Shown in pieces: positions 10,590 to 22,248 of a stretch of 64,000 nucleotides of DNA. Source of the DNA: Chitinophagaceae bacterium (GTDB taxonomy: Bacteria > Bacteroidota > Bacteroidia > Chitinophagales > Chitinophagaceae). The notes under the pieces are model-generated. The model saw only the letters and a program-made list of their open reading frames with translations, ran no database searches and had not been told where the DNA came from. Position numbers and translations under genes: made by a program. The stretch spans positions 186,001 through 250,000 of the forward strand of contig JANPZZ010000022.1 of the NCBI GenBank assembly GCA_024707305.1, given 5' to 3'. Position 1 is the stretch's first letter, and each line of letters starts with the position of its first letter.

Positions 10590-10871
10590 CTAAGCCAGCA
10601 CGTCCTGCCATTCTTTTACCCGTTTAAATGTGGCATTGGCAAATGGGCAAAGTGGAATCACTTTGATTTCTTCTTTGCGCACATAGTTAACCAGTGTTTC
10701 GAGTAATTTTTTGCCAACGCCTTTGCCTTCCATGCTCGGATCCACTTCAGTATGTTCAATGATCATTTTATGACGCCCGGCCATTACGTATACCATTTCG
10801 GCAAATTGTTTACCATCAATTTCATAATAAAATTTTCCGCCTTTTTCTGAATGCTGGTGTTTTATTTCCAT
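10590..10871 (-). CDS. Small GNAT-fold N-acetyltransferase (YjdJ/NATD1-like)
   Basis: This protein of about 93 residues is of the small single-domain GNAT type. It shows the acceptor strand (KFYYEIDGKQFAEMVY), the acetyl-CoA loop region VDPSMEGKGVGKKLLETL, and a C-terminal P-C-P-FAN motif (VIPLCPFANATFKR) typical of the YjdJ/NATD1 group. The ATG at 10871 is preferred over a TTG two codons upstream. Its stop codon begins on the base after the repaired stop of the histidine kinase, so the genes are tail to tail with no spacer. The acetyl acceptor is unknown. Confidence 0.85.
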   Translation of the reverse strand: MEIKHQHSEKGGKFYYEIDGKQFAEMVYVMAGRHKMIIEHTEVDPSMEGKGVGKKLLETLVNYVRKEEIKVIPLCPFANATFKRVKEWQDVLA

Positions 10872-10954
10872 CTGCAAGGATTTAAGAACCTCAAATTAAT
10901 CAAAATCTGCGGCTAACATGACAGAAATCAGCTCAGCGTATTTGTTGATCCCAT

Positions 10955-10962
10955 TACCTTTG
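10955..10962 (+). promoter_or_regulatory. TACCTTTG -7 box ending five bases before an ATG
   Basis: This is an exact TAnnTTTG match that ends only four bases before the ATG at 10967. If used, transcription would start at or very near the start codon, which would give a leaderless mRNA. Confidence 0.5.
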
Positions 10963-10966
10963 CGCC

Positions 10967-11449
10967 ATGCCACGCCTGATTTTACTCGCCATTGCCTTTT
11001 CGATTTTGAACGTCTGCTCCGCGCAACTTCCGAAAGATTCGGAACTTTTTATACAGTTCCAGAAGCTGGACAGCACTTTCTTTGAACGCAGTTTCAATCA
11101 ATGTGATACGGCCTATCTCGCTCAAAATACTCATCCCGATCTCAGTTTTTTTCACGATAGAGGAGGGATTCAAAACCGCCAGCAGTTCATCAACGCAATG
11201 GTAACAAATATTTGCGGCGCGATGAATGCTAAGCCCATCCGCAAACCGGATGCGGGTAGTTTGCAGCTTTATCCTCTTTATGAAAATGGTGTATTGTATG
11301 GCGCAATCCAGCACGGCGTTCATTTCTTTTATTTGCGCGACGCTAATCAGCAGGATCAGTATACCGGACAGGCAAAATTTACAAATTTATGGCTGCTGGT
11401 AAATGGTCAGTGGCTGCTGCGCGACGTACACAGTTATGACCATAAATAA
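10967..11449 (+). CDS. Secreted NTF2-like (DUF4440) protein
   Basis: The 160-residue product has an N-terminal signal peptide (LILLAIAFSILNVCSAQ) and an NTF2/SnoaL-like alpha+beta fold of the DUF4440 kind: an N-terminal helix ending in HPDLSFFHDRGGIQNR, a helix with QQFINAMVTN, and C-terminal strands TNLWLLVNGQWLLRDVHSYD. Family members include enzymes and non-enzymatic ligand binders, so no reaction is assigned. It is expressed separately from its neighbours, with a -7 box immediately before the ATG and an OxyR-like site behind it that belongs to katG. Confidence 0.75.
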   Translation: MPRLILLAIAFSILNVCSAQLPKDSELFIQFQKLDSTFFERSFNQCDTAYLAQNTHPDLSFFHDRGGIQNRQQFINAMVTNICGAMNAKPIRKPDAGSLQLYPLYENGVLYGAIQHGVHFFYLRDANQQDQYTGQAKFTNLWLLVNGQWLLRDVHSYDHK

Positions 11450-11468
11450 CCCCCCAACTGAGTGATAG

Positions 11469-13795
<2,327 letters not shown>

Positions 13796-13829
13796 TAAAG
13801 CCTGTGAAGTGAACCGATGTCTAAGTTTT

Positions 13830-13855
13830 AAGGGCGCCTGACAGGCGCCCTTTTT
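13830..13855 (+). terminator. Rho-independent terminator of katG
   Basis: Perfect arms AAGGGCGCCT and AGGCGCCCTT with a GAC loop are followed by a T run, 35 bases after the katG stop codon. Confidence 0.9.
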
Positions 13856-13969
13856 CTTTCTAAAAAAATGAGCAAACTATCCCTGAATCCTGGTTCCCGT
13901 TCTTCGCCAATTCAACCCCCGAAATCATCAATACTTCCGCTTGTTCTACGCAGACGAACGGCTCCACTC

Positions 13970-13977
13970 TATATTTG
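13970..13977 (+). promoter_or_regulatory. TATATTTG -7 box five bases before an ATG
   Basis: This exact TAnnTTTG match ends four bases before the ATG at 13982. As with the box at 10955, it predicts a leaderless or nearly leaderless transcript. Confidence 0.5.
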
Positions 13978-13981
13978 ATGA

Positions 13982-15017
13982 ATGAAGACGAAAATCCTCG
14001 CACCACGTTCTTTTCTGGCTGCAGCCATCCTGGCGGCGGCTTTATTTGTACAAAAAGCAAACGCACAATTGCCCGACAGCCTGAAGGCCTATGTTTGGGA
14101 ATGTATCGATACGATGCAAAACAATTCTTTGTTTGCAAAAAATGTAGATTGGAAAGCAGTGCGTGCAAAAGCGAAAAAGGGAACTTGATGTTGCTAAAAA
14201 CATCACAGATGCAGAAGCGATCGTTATCGAAGTTTTCAGTCAGCTGAAAGATAACCATGGTATGTATGGCGGCATTGATACGAGTTATAAATATAAAAGA
14301 ACATCAGCTGAGCGTTTTTTCAGTCCGGCAATTCTGGAGGAATATAAAAAGCCACGTGATGTAAAAACGATGATGCTGTCAGGTAATATTGCTTATTATA
14401 AAATGCCGGCAGTAATAGTAGGAAGTGATACGGTACAAATGCGGTATTGGGCAAACCGGCTTACCGACTCACTTTGTAAACTCGAACAACAATTGCCTGC
14501 TGCTTATATCATCGACTTGCGTATGAATAATGGCGGCAATATCGAGCCTATGTGGCAGGCGTTAAAAGGATTGATTGGAGAGGAGAACAAAACGATCATG
14601 GTAGATGCATATGGCAAGATCGTTCCGGAGGATATGGACAGCGCTTCATTGCTGTACCGCGCTACTGCCATACCCGATCGTTCCTGCACTTTTAGAAAAA
14701 ATATGAAAGTGGCAGTGCTTGTGGGTCCGGGTACCGCCAGCAGTGGCGAAATAATTGCAGCATCCTTTACCACGCGCAAACAAACGCGTTTGTTTGGTGA
14801 ACGCACCATCGGCGTAGCCAACGTTACGCAGGGTTTCATCCTGCAGAATAAAGGTTACCTACTTTTAACTGTGGCGTATATCGCCAGTAAAAAGAAAAAA
14901 CCGATGACAGAAGGAATCATTCAGCCCAACGAATACGTAAAGTCCGAAACTGATAACTATACCCATCCGGAGCAGGACCCTACGGTGCTCGCTGCGCTGA
15001 AATGGCTGACGAAGTAA
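13982..15017 (+). CDS. S41-family peptidase, exported, one frameshift
   Basis: This exported serine peptidase is of the S41 (tail-specific protease/IRBP-like) family. It has a signal peptide (FLAAAILAAALFVQKANAQ), a small N-terminal helical part and the S41 core: substrate-binding strand AAYIIDLRMNNGGNIEPM, the nucleophile Ser in GPGTASSGEI, and a following QTRLFGERTIG segment that holds the general-base region. No PDZ domain is evident. One extra G in the run 14179-14181 splits the ORF; repair gives 344 residues. A related but altered gene follows 91 bases downstream. Confidence 0.88.
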
Positions 15018-15108
15018 GAAGCTTTTTGTCCGCATAAAATGAGGTGTTGGAGCGTTATCTTTATCCAAAACAAACGAATCGGAACATTCCGCCACCTGAA
15101 CCATTTAT

Positions 15109-16546
15109 ATGCGCCTCTTTCCTGTCGTACTTTTTACTGTTATAACAAGCCAGTTACAGGCGCAATCCTGCAACTGCGAGCAAATTCTGGAGGAATCGAA
15201 ATCCATAATTGAACAGAACTATGCGGGCTGGTTTGATAAGATCAATGATGAAACAAAAGCTTCGTATGAGAAGTGGAACGAATCATTCCGATCAAAAATA
15301 AAGCAGACGAAAACGGACAGTGCATGCGTGGGGCAACTGCAACAATGGGTCCGGTTTTTAAAGATGGAAACCTGAGGTTTTCATATGTTGCACCGCGTTA
15401 TAATGCCGACGGTTCACTGCATACGGGCGAAGTGCCACCCATCCTGAACTTCAGAATTTCGGAGAAACAAATTCGCACCTACCTCGGAAGCAGCCAACTG
15501 CTGGATCCGATTGAAGGAATTTATAAGAATAATGAATTTACCGTGGGGCTTCTTCGCTCTGAGAAACAATTTTACCAGGCAACCATTCTTTCTACTACCA
15601 ATAAAACCTGGCAACCGCAGGAAGTGAAATTCACTATTGAAAAACGTGATGACAAATATCATGCTGTAGTTTATAATGAGAAAAAAACCGACAGCACGCA
15701 TAGCACAGCAATACTGGTTGATAATATTCTCGATCTGGAATCAGATTATTTCGAAAAAGTTTTTCCTGAAACAGAACCCAAACGTAACCTGTTAGAATAC
15801 GTAATGGAAAAAGATTCGGTTGCACCAAGCCTTGAATTCAGAGAACCGAATGTGGCTGTTTGGACGTTTTCGGGATTTAAACCTATGGCAGTTTTCCAAA
15901 CACAATACCTGTTAGCCAAACACGCTGATCAGTTAGAAAAAGCAACGGACTGGATCATCGACCTGCGCGATAACAATGGAGAAGATTATGAAGCAGGCAT
16001 GCAGTTGTTGAAGTATGTCGCTTCAAATCCGGTGATGAAATCGAATTCAGCAATCAGGCTAAACAAAGCAAACCTGGATAGATGGTACAATCAAATGAAA
16101 CCCGTCTTTATAAATGCTGATGAACCAACCCGACATCAGTGGGACTCTATTTATTCTGTTTTAAAATCAAAAGAGGGTTCATTTCACAATATCCGGGAGC
16201 AGGCTCAGGATACCCCTCCAAATTCAGAAACCTTCACCGGTAGTAAAAAGGGTTGCTGTGCTGGTTAATAAAAACACACGTGCTGCGGCCGAACGCCTTA
16301 CGCTCCTCTTCAGGCAGAGTAAAAAAGGTGAATGTTTACGGGCAAATTTCAGGGGAGCAGCTGATTATTCAAATGTTGTTGAATACAACACTGCCTGTTC
16401 AAAGATCCGTATTTCACTTCCAATGGATCGTATGTTGTGGTTAAATGATGGATTTTCTGTAGATAAAGCTGGCATTCATCCCGACCGGCTTTTTTGTTGT
16501 GGACGACTGGATTGAAGCAGTGTACAAAGAATGGAAATTGAAATAA
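15109..16546 (+). CDS. S41-family peptidase homologue lacking the catalytic Ser, five frameshifts
   Basis: This exported protein (signal peptide LFPVVLFTVITSQLQAQ) resembles Bacteroidota S41 peptidases, with the strand ATDWIIDLRDNNGEDYEAG and a Rossmann-like strand VAVLVNKNT. The position that holds the nucleophile in T-A-S-S-G-E of its neighbour reads T-R-A-A-A-E here (Ala codons at 16281-16289), so the protein is probably not an active peptidase. Length changes at the runs 15355-15359 (T), 16245-16249 (A), 16321-16326 (A), 16352-16355 (G) and 16490-16495 (T) break the frame. Repair gives 478 residues. The Ala codons lie away from all five breaks, so the substitution is not an artefact of repair. 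Confidence 0.8.
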
Positions 16547-16583
16547 GTTAACTGGATACACAACCAGCAAAACCACTTAATAA

Positions 16584-17072
16584 ATGCCCGCCAAATCCTT
16601 CGATAACATTATGAATAAGAGCCTCGAAATTGTCATCGCCTTTCGCAGAATCCTGCTAACTGAGATAGAAGAACTTTCTGTTGAGAAACTCAACCAGATT
16701 CCTGCTCCTTTTTCTAATAATATCATCTGGAACCTCGCACACATGAATGCGGTATTGCAGGCATTGTGTTATCGTGCATCGAATGTGCCTATGCGAATTG
16801 AAGAAAGTGATTTTCTTCCTTACCTGCCGGGCACCAAACCCGAGAGAGACCTGGATGCTGCTGAGATAGAACGTATCAAAAAACAGTTTATCGAATTACC
16901 TCAACTCTTGGCCGAAGATATTGAGAAGGGAATATTTGTTACCTATCAAATGCCAGCCAGGGTAGAAAAAAGATATGGCATCAAAATCGAAAATATACAA
17001 GATGCGGTTACGTATACTGCGTATCATGATTCGACACATTTAAGCGCTGTTAAAATGCTGAAGAGAATGTGA
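16584..17072 (+). CDS. DinB-like superfamily protein
   Basis: The product is a four-helix-bundle protein of the DinB/YfiT-like metal-binding fold. Three histidines of the expected metal site are visible: the first in NLAHMNAV, the others in YHDSTHL near the C terminus. Family members include thiol transferases and many uncharacterised proteins, so no reaction is assigned. An ATG nine codons in (MNKSLEIV) is an alternative start. It follows the S41 homologue by 37 bases and could share its transcript. Confidence 0.82.
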   Translation: MPAKSFDNIMNKSLEIVIAFRRILLTEIEELSVEKLNQIPAPFSNNIIWNLAHMNAVLQALCYRASNVPMRIEESDFLPYLPGTKPERDLDAAEIERIKKQFIELPQLLAEDIEKGIFVTYQMPARVEKRYGIKIENIQDAVTYTAYHDSTHLSAVKMLKRM

Positions 17073-17080
17073 AAAGAGGC

Positions 17081-17236
17081 AAATGGGAAAATGGGAAAAT
17101 GGGAAAATGAGAAAAATGAGAAAATGTGAAAATGATAAAATGTGAAAATGATAAAATGTGAAAATGTGAAAATGGGAAAATGTGAAAATGGGAAAATGTT
17201 GAAATGAGAAAATGTGGAAATGAGAAAATGTGAAAC
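17081..17236. repeat. Octamer tandem repeat, NGAAAATG type
   Basis: About nineteen degenerate 8-base units of the form TGAAAATG, GGAAAATG or AGAAAATG run head to tail directly behind the DinB-like gene. A reverse-oriented counterpart follows at 17279-17421. Confidence 0.88.
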
Positions 17237-17278
17237 TGACGGCATCATACCAGGGAATGTCAATTGAATTTCTTGATT

Positions 17279-17421
17279 ATCACATTGTCACATTTCCATA
17301 TTAGCACATTTTGCTTGCGCTTGAATGACTCCCTTCATTTCCAAATTTCCAAATTTCCTCATTTCCACATTAGCCACATTAGCCACATTAGCCACATTGC
17401 CACATTAGCCACATTGCCACA
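17279..17421. repeat. Reverse-oriented CATTTCC/CCACATTAG repeat
   Basis: Units such as CACATTTCC pass into a run of 9-base (ACATTAGCC) and 8-base (ACATTGCC) units ending at the stop codon of the SDR gene. Read on the other strand the units are GGAAATGT-like, so together with 17081-17236 they form an inverted pair of short-period repeats. Confidence 0.85.
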
Positions 17422-18183
17422 TTAAATATGTATTCCTCCCGCCACTTCAATTCGCTGCGCATTGATCCATTTGGAATCGTCGCTGCAAAGAAATGCTACA
17501 ACAGATCCTACATCATCGGGTAATCCAACGCGACCCAGGGAAGTTTGTGCACTCACCGCCTTTCTGAGATCCTGGTTGTTGCGCATCGAGCCACCACCAA
17601 AGTCTGTTTCAATTGCACCGGGTGCCACAGTGTTTACCCGAATACCGCGTTGGCCCAGTTCCTTCGCCTGGTAACGGCTCATTGATTCTACGGCTGCTTT
17701 CATAATTCCGTAGGCAGAATAGCCCGGATAGGAAAAACGCGCGAGCCCTGATGATGTATTCACAATGCTTGCGCCATTATCGATTACTGACAATAGCTTT
17801 TGTGTGAGAAAATAGGGTGCTTTCAGGTGTACAGTGGCCATGGTGTCGAAGGCTTCTTCCGTGGTATCTGCAAATGAAGCGTTGTAGCCAAATCCTGCAT
17901 TGTTTACAAGCGCCTGAATTTTCTCCGCACCCATTTGCAATTGTAATTGCGTTTTTAGTTCCTGTACGAATGAATCAAACTGACTACTGTTAGAAATATC
18001 CAGTTGAAGTGCGAATGATTTTCTGCCTTTCAATCTGATTTCATTCACTGTATCGTCGGCCTCCTGTTTTTTCTGCAGGTATGTAATTACAACATCGAAT
18101 CCTCTATCGGCCAGTTGCAATGCTGATTCTTTTCCAAGTCCGCGGCTGGCGCCCGTTACGAGCGCGATTTTGTTGTGTGTCAT
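17422..18183 (-). CDS. SDR-family oxidoreductase
   Basis: This 253-residue classical short-chain dehydrogenase/reductase has the Rossmann glycine motif (TGASRGLGKE, residues 10-19), the NNAG motif, the catalytic Ser in IVNTSSGLAR and the YxxxK pair in AYGIMKAA. It probably uses NAD(P)(H); the basic residue after the glycine motif and the absence of an acidic residue at the end of strand 2 lean towards NADPH. The substrate is unknown. The AraC-type gene at 18424 lies upstream on the same strand, separated by a hairpin repeat, and may control it. Confidence 0.9.
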   Translation of the reverse strand: MTHNKIALVTGASRGLGKESALQLADRGFDVVITYLQKKQEADDTVNEIRLKGRKSFALQLDISNSSQFDSFVQELKTQLQLQMGAEKIQALVNNAGFGYNASFADTTEEAFDTMATVHLKAPYFLTQKLLSVIDNGASIVNTSSGLARFSYPGYSAYGIMKAAVESMSRYQAKELGQRGIRVNTVAPGAIETDFGGGSMRNNQDLRKAVSAQTSLGRVGLPDDVGSVVAFLCSDDSKWINAQRIEVAGGIHI

Positions 18184-18312
18184 TTTGCATCAATTTTATA
18201 ATGCAAAGTTGAGACGACTCACCGCCATCACAGTTGCGTGGTTCAAACGAAGATTTGCAAATTTCAAATTCTTTTGGAGTATCAAAGCTTGCAGCCACCT
18301 GATATCCGGGAG

Positions 18313-18411
18313 GTTTCCCACAGATTTACACGGATCTTTAAGCACAGATTTCACTGAAAAGTGTGCTATTAATGTAGTAGCAACTAAAATCCGTGCAAAT
18401 CGGTGTGAAAC
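18313..18411. repeat. Dispersed hairpin repeat, copy 1
   Basis: The arms 18313-18335 and 18389-18411 are inverted copies matching at 20 of 23 positions, with the core CACAGATTTACACGGAT. They belong to the family also seen at 26878-27189 and 47701-47818, marked by GTGTGAAAC and GTTTCCCAC at the inner or outer ends. Confidence 0.85.
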
Positions 18412-18423
18412 ACCCTCCAGGGT

Positions 18424-19363
18424 TCACTTTTTAAATTGCAACGGGGAAAGTCCGACCTGTTTCTTGAAGAAATTAGAGAAATGAGCCACCTCTTCAAAAC
18501 CAAGACAAAATGCGATTTCCGAAATGCTCCAATCCGACTGGCGCAAAAGGATACGTGCCTCTTCGGCTATACGGCTGGCGATAATGGAGGTGGTGGTTTT
18601 ACCTGTAGCATCCTTGAGCACTTTGTTCAGGTAATTGACGTGTATGTTCAACGTATCGGCATAATCCTTTGCAGTTCGCAGCTGCAGCGATTGTGAAATA
18701 GAAGCAATCGGAAACTGCCGCTCCAGCAATTCAAGAAACAAAGTGGTGATACGGGTGGATGCATTATGATCCACAGCACTGGGAGCAATTGGTTTTAACT
18801 TCTGACCTGTATGAATCAACTCCATCAGGTAGTTGCGAATGAGATCGTATTTAAATGCATAATCAGATTGAATCTCGTTATGCATTTTACTAAAAATCGA
18901 TTCAATGTCCTTCGCCTGATCTTCACTTAGCTCGAAAATAAAATCGGTATGAGGTTGAAAAATGGGAAGCTCATCAACGGTGACACCTGTTTTTTGATCG
19001 ACTCAAAAACTCCTTCGTAAACACACAGAAATGACCACGTTGATTTAAATCGAGAGGCGTGTAACGATAGGGAATTTTGGGTGTACCAAAGAGGATACCA
19101 TAGCCATGTATCTCTACCACTTTGTCTGCAAACTCTACTCGATTGTTACCGTTGATCAGGCTTATTTTGTAATAAGTCCTGCGGTTGTAGGGCATATCCA
19201 GTTTCCCTCTGCATTTGGCATACATCTTTTCGATATCAAACACATTGAAGTGCCCGATATCTTTCTTGCTCATCTCCCCAATGAAATGTTCAGCATCAGG
19301 GCAATTGTCGCCAAACAATTCCTGGTAAAACTCGCGGATAGATGTTGCGCTAAAATTTACCAT
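18424..19363 (-). CDS. AraC-family transcriptional regulator, one frameshift
   Basis: This 312-residue regulator has an N-terminal effector-binding part (VVEIHGYGILFGTP strand region) and a C-terminal AraC DNA-binding domain with two HTH motifs, the second in SISEIAFCLGFEEVAHF and the end FFKKQVGLSPLQFK. One extra base in the plus-strand T run 18990-18995 splits it; the repaired joint reads SRSKTGVTVDELPIFQPHTD. The subtype resembles Bacteroidota regulators found next to SDR or aldo-keto reductase genes, in line with the SDR gene downstream. Confidence 0.87.
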
Positions 19364-19395
19364 TTAAACAGATTTGCAAAAATCAAAGATAGAGA

Positions 19396-19575
19396 GAAAA
19401 TGAGGAAATGTGAAAATGAGGAAATGTGAAAATGTAAGAGCGATTCAGGTGGGACTAGAATTTGCCACTAGGGTAATATAACAATGTGGTAATGTAGAAA
19501 ATTGAGGATCGATGGGTAGTTAGAAGTATTCCATTCACATTTCCATATTGTCATATTTCCACATTGGTACAATGT
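19396..19575. repeat. Inverted pair of short AAATG/CATTT repeats
   Basis: Units such as AGGAAATGTGAAAATG run from 19396 to about 19435, and the reverse-oriented CATTTCCATATTGTC type runs from 19528 to 19575. It is a shorter version of the pair at 17081-17421 and fills the gap between the AraC and pirin genes. Confidence 0.75.
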
Positions 19576-19597
19576 GCATTGCATTTTATCGCTCCCA

Positions 19598-20512
19598 TTA
19601 TGACAATGGTTCTGGTTTCGGCCCTCCCGCAGGTTTACTTTTGTCGTCGGGGAGCGGAATAAATTCCTTATCATCATTTGGAGGAAGAATAATACGTCCC
19701 TGTTTCCAGTCTTCTTTAGCCTGTTCGATTCTTTCCTTACGTGATGAAACAAAATTCCACCAGATATACCGATCGCCAAGTGGTTCGCCGCCGAGTAGCA
19801 TGAGCGTGGTGTTTTCCAATGCAAATAGGGTAGGATTGCTGCCTGGTTTAAATACCAGCAGCTGTCCTTCACGATATCGATATCCCTCGGTTTCAATGCC
19901 ACCTTTTACCACATAGAGACCACGTTCTTCATAGCCGGTTGGTAAAGCAAAACGTGTATCTTTTTCCAGCACCACATGTAAATAGAATAAAGGAGAATGT
20001 GTTTTCACATCGTTGCGGAGACCGTAAGCATTTCCAGCAATCAGCCGCATCCACACACCTTTATCTGTAAAAACCGGTAGTTCAGTAGGGGAATAGTTTT
20101 CGAATGTTGGATCTGTTTCTTCGTCCTTTTCTGGTAGTGCCACCCAGGTTTGTATCATTTCCAGGTCGCCGCCAGCGAGTGCTGCGGGATCTTCAAATCG
20201 TTCGGAATGTGCGATGCCTCGCCCTGCTGTCATCCAGTTTACTTCACCAGGCCTGATGATCTTTTCTACACCCAGGCTGTCGCGATGCGTAACCTGCCCG
20301 CCAAACAAATAACTTACTGTCGACAATCCGATATGCGGATGTGGCAACACATCGAGTGAAGAAACCGACGCAGGCTGTTCTTTTACCGGACCTGCATGAT
20401 CCATAAAAATAAAGGGCCCCACCATCCTGCGCGAGCGGAAGGGGAGAATCCTTTTTACTTTCATCAGCGGACTGATTGCCGCACTTCGTGCATCAATGAC
20501 AATGTCGAGCAT
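19598..20512 (-). CDS. Pirin family protein
   Basis: This 304-residue bicupin protein of the pirin family probably binds iron; bacterial pirins include quercetinase-like dioxygenases and regulators. The N-terminal cupin has the metal-ligand motif PHPHIGL (near residues 56-62) and the later GRGIAHSE motif with the third His and a Glu. The C-terminal cupin is complete, followed by a Pro- and Lys-rich tail. It is oriented like the upstream minus-strand genes but separated from them by a repeat island. Confidence 0.92.
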   Translation of the reverse strand: MLDIVIDARSAAISPLMKVKRILPFRSRRMVGPFIFMDHAGPVKEQPASVSSLDVLPHPHIGLSTVSYLFGGQVTHRDSLGVEKIIRPGEVNWMTAGRGIAHSERFEDPAALAGGDLEMIQTWVALPEKDEETDPTFENYSPTELPVFTDKGVWMRLIAGNAYGLRNDVKTHSPLFYLHVVLEKDTRFALPTGYEERGLYVVKGGIETEGYRYREGQLLVFKPGSNPTLFALENTTLMLLGGEPLGDRYIWWNFVSSRKERIEQAKEDWKQGRIILPPNDDKEFIPLPDDKSKPAGGPKPEPLS

Positions 20513-20584
20513 AATTGTAAACTTACCGAATAATTAGATTACTTTCGAACGACGGTTGATGAGCTATAATCATCATTATTTTCT

Positions 20585-21043
20585 ATGGGATTCTTCGATA
20601 ATTTATTCAGCGGTAAAAAAGCAGATCCGGTTCCAAAGCGACCACTTCGGTTGCAGTTTACACCCGCACCCGATAATGCACATCTGTTTGCCCAACAATA
20701 TGTTGATGTCGTTAGAAACAATGATCATTTTCAGCTCGATTACACCCTGGAATCCGCCGATTTTGTTGATCACTTCCTGCAGCGCTTTGCAGATGCAGGC
20801 ATCACTTCCAACAATTTTGCAGAAACCATTTTTGTTGCCGGCGCTTATGTGGGACAAACAATGGTATTGCACCGCGGTGCGCAGTGGATCTACTCGCAAG
20901 GCATTCAAACCAACGGGCAGGCACTGATGCCTATTGTACTTTTACTTCCTAATGGCAGTTTCACCGATCCCATCACTCAGGCTTTCCGCCGTTTCTCTTA
21001 TGGCAAAAAGGAAAACCTCAAGTCGTACGTCCTGCAGGGTTGA
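20585..21043 (+). CDS. Conserved-looking cytoplasmic protein, function unknown
   Basis: This 152-residue soluble protein starts with an MGFFDNLFSGKK amphipathic helix. The middle has FAETIFVAGAYVGQTMV followed by a W at a strand (GAQWIYSQG), a pattern like the GAYxGE...W layout of DUF3806-type proteins, though I am not certain of the match. No catalytic motif is apparent. It is divergent from the pirin gene with a short gap, so the two may share a control region. Confidence 0.6.
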   Translation: MGFFDNLFSGKKADPVPKRPLRLQFTPAPDNAHLFAQQYVDVVRNNDHFQLDYTLESADFVDHFLQRFADAGITSNNFAETIFVAGAYVGQTMVLHRGAQWIYSQGIQTNGQALMPIVLLLPNGSFTDPITQAFRRFSYGKKENLKSYVLQG

Positions 21044-21156
21044 TGTCATTCTGTTCCTCATTTTATGCATTCCACTCAACCAAAAAGACTGATTGCTTCG
21101 TCGTAAGTATACGAGACCTGACCAAAGGCTAATTTCGTATCTAAACAGACGATGAT

Positions 21157-22248
21157 ATGCGATTTACCTTAATCCTGATAGCCTCGGCGTTTTTCCTTTC
21201 TGCAAAATGCCAGTCTTTCCAATTGAATTTTGATTTTTCAAATGCAGCGCAAACGCTCAGGTGGGTTACCAGCCCCGATGCTGATGAGATCGAGTTAAAA
21301 AAGCTGCTCGAATTACCATCCACAAAGGCTTTACAAAAAAAACTTCGTACAGATAGTGTAACCATGCGGCAGGCTCTGCTAAGTGTACACGATTCCTCGC
21401 TTTACAAGCCCGAATATGCGCGCTTTGGTTACAGGTTGGTGGCCGCGCGTGCAAATGACCTTGGGCGTTTCCTTACAGAAATTAAAGAACGTGAGGACAG
21501 CCTTCGTTTTGAAGTGGAAAAGGCGCTCGCTCATTTTGTGCCGAAGGGAACTTCATTGCCGGTGACGGTGACGCTGTTGTTGGGAGGTAATTCCTCGGGC
21601 TTTACGTTAGGTGGCGACAATATTTTTTATGTAGGACTTCAACAATACAAAAATGATTTTATTGGAATTCGTGAAACCTGCAAACACGAGCTGTTCCATA
21701 ATATTCAACGTCTTTATCGCGATCATTTTTCTTATTCAGATCAGTTAGACCAGCATGATAAAACCGGATATGCGTACCTGCACTTCATGCTCGTGCATCT
21801 TTTCCAGGAAGGCAGCGCAGAATATGTAGCAGATCTGCGAAAAGTGACTGATCCAAATGCTTTATATGTACGTGAGGCGAGAAACCAGGCCGCAGTAAAT
21901 GACTATCGCTCAGAGGAAGTTTTTTACCTGATCAGTAAAATGTTGTACGAAGCAACGAAGTTTCCCGATCAAACAAAGCAAGGCCCTTTGTATAGCATTC
22001 TCTTTGACTGGAACTGGAACAATCCCGGGTATTATGCAGGATATGTAATGGTAAAAGCTTTATGCGCCGAATACGGTGATAACAGGCTGATGGAATATCT
22101 GCAGAAGGACCCGTCGGAATTTGTGTACGACTATATTCAACTCACAAAAAAACATCCGGAGAAATACCCGTTTGCATTTACAGAAGAGTTCGAAACCATC
22201 GTAAACGAACTTCGCGAGGAACTTAAAAAATTGCCGGCTCAGAAATAA
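21157..22248 (+). CDS. Exported zinc-metallopeptidase-like protein (DUF5700-like)
   Basis: The product has a signal peptide (LILIASAFFLSAKCQ) and a gluzincin-type zinc site: HELFHN (HExxH) near residue 180 and a downstream third-ligand Glu in FQEGSAEYVAD near residue 217. This layout matches putative zinc-dependent peptidases of the DUF5700 kind. The rest is mainly helical, with a C-terminal ETIVNELREELKK helix. Substrate unknown. Its 3' end overlaps the 3' end of the converging PD40 lipoprotein gene by 10 bases. Confidence 0.75.
   Translation: MRFTLILIASAFFLSAKCQSFQLNFDFSNAAQTLRWVTSPDADEIELKKLLELPSTKALQKKLRTDSVTMRQALLSVHDSSLYKPEYARFGYRLVAARANDLGRFLTEIKEREDSLRFEVEKALAHFVPKGTSLPVTVTLLLGGNSSGFTLGGDNIFYVGLQQYKNDFIGIRETCKHELFHNIQRLYRDHFSYSDQLDQHDKTGYAYLHFMLVHLFQEGSAEYVADLRKVTDPNALYVREARNQAAVNDYRSEEVFYLISKMLYEATKFPDQTKQGPLYSILFDWNWNNPGYYAGYVMVKALCAEYGDNRLMEYLQKDPSEFVYDYIQLTKKHPEKYPFAFTEEFETIVNELREELKKLPAQK

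Noticed and set aside
17081..17421. CRISPR or minisatellite-coded peptide at the octamer runs
   Set aside because: Period 8 or 9 with no spacers; frames are low complexity and stop-interrupted in relevant registers.
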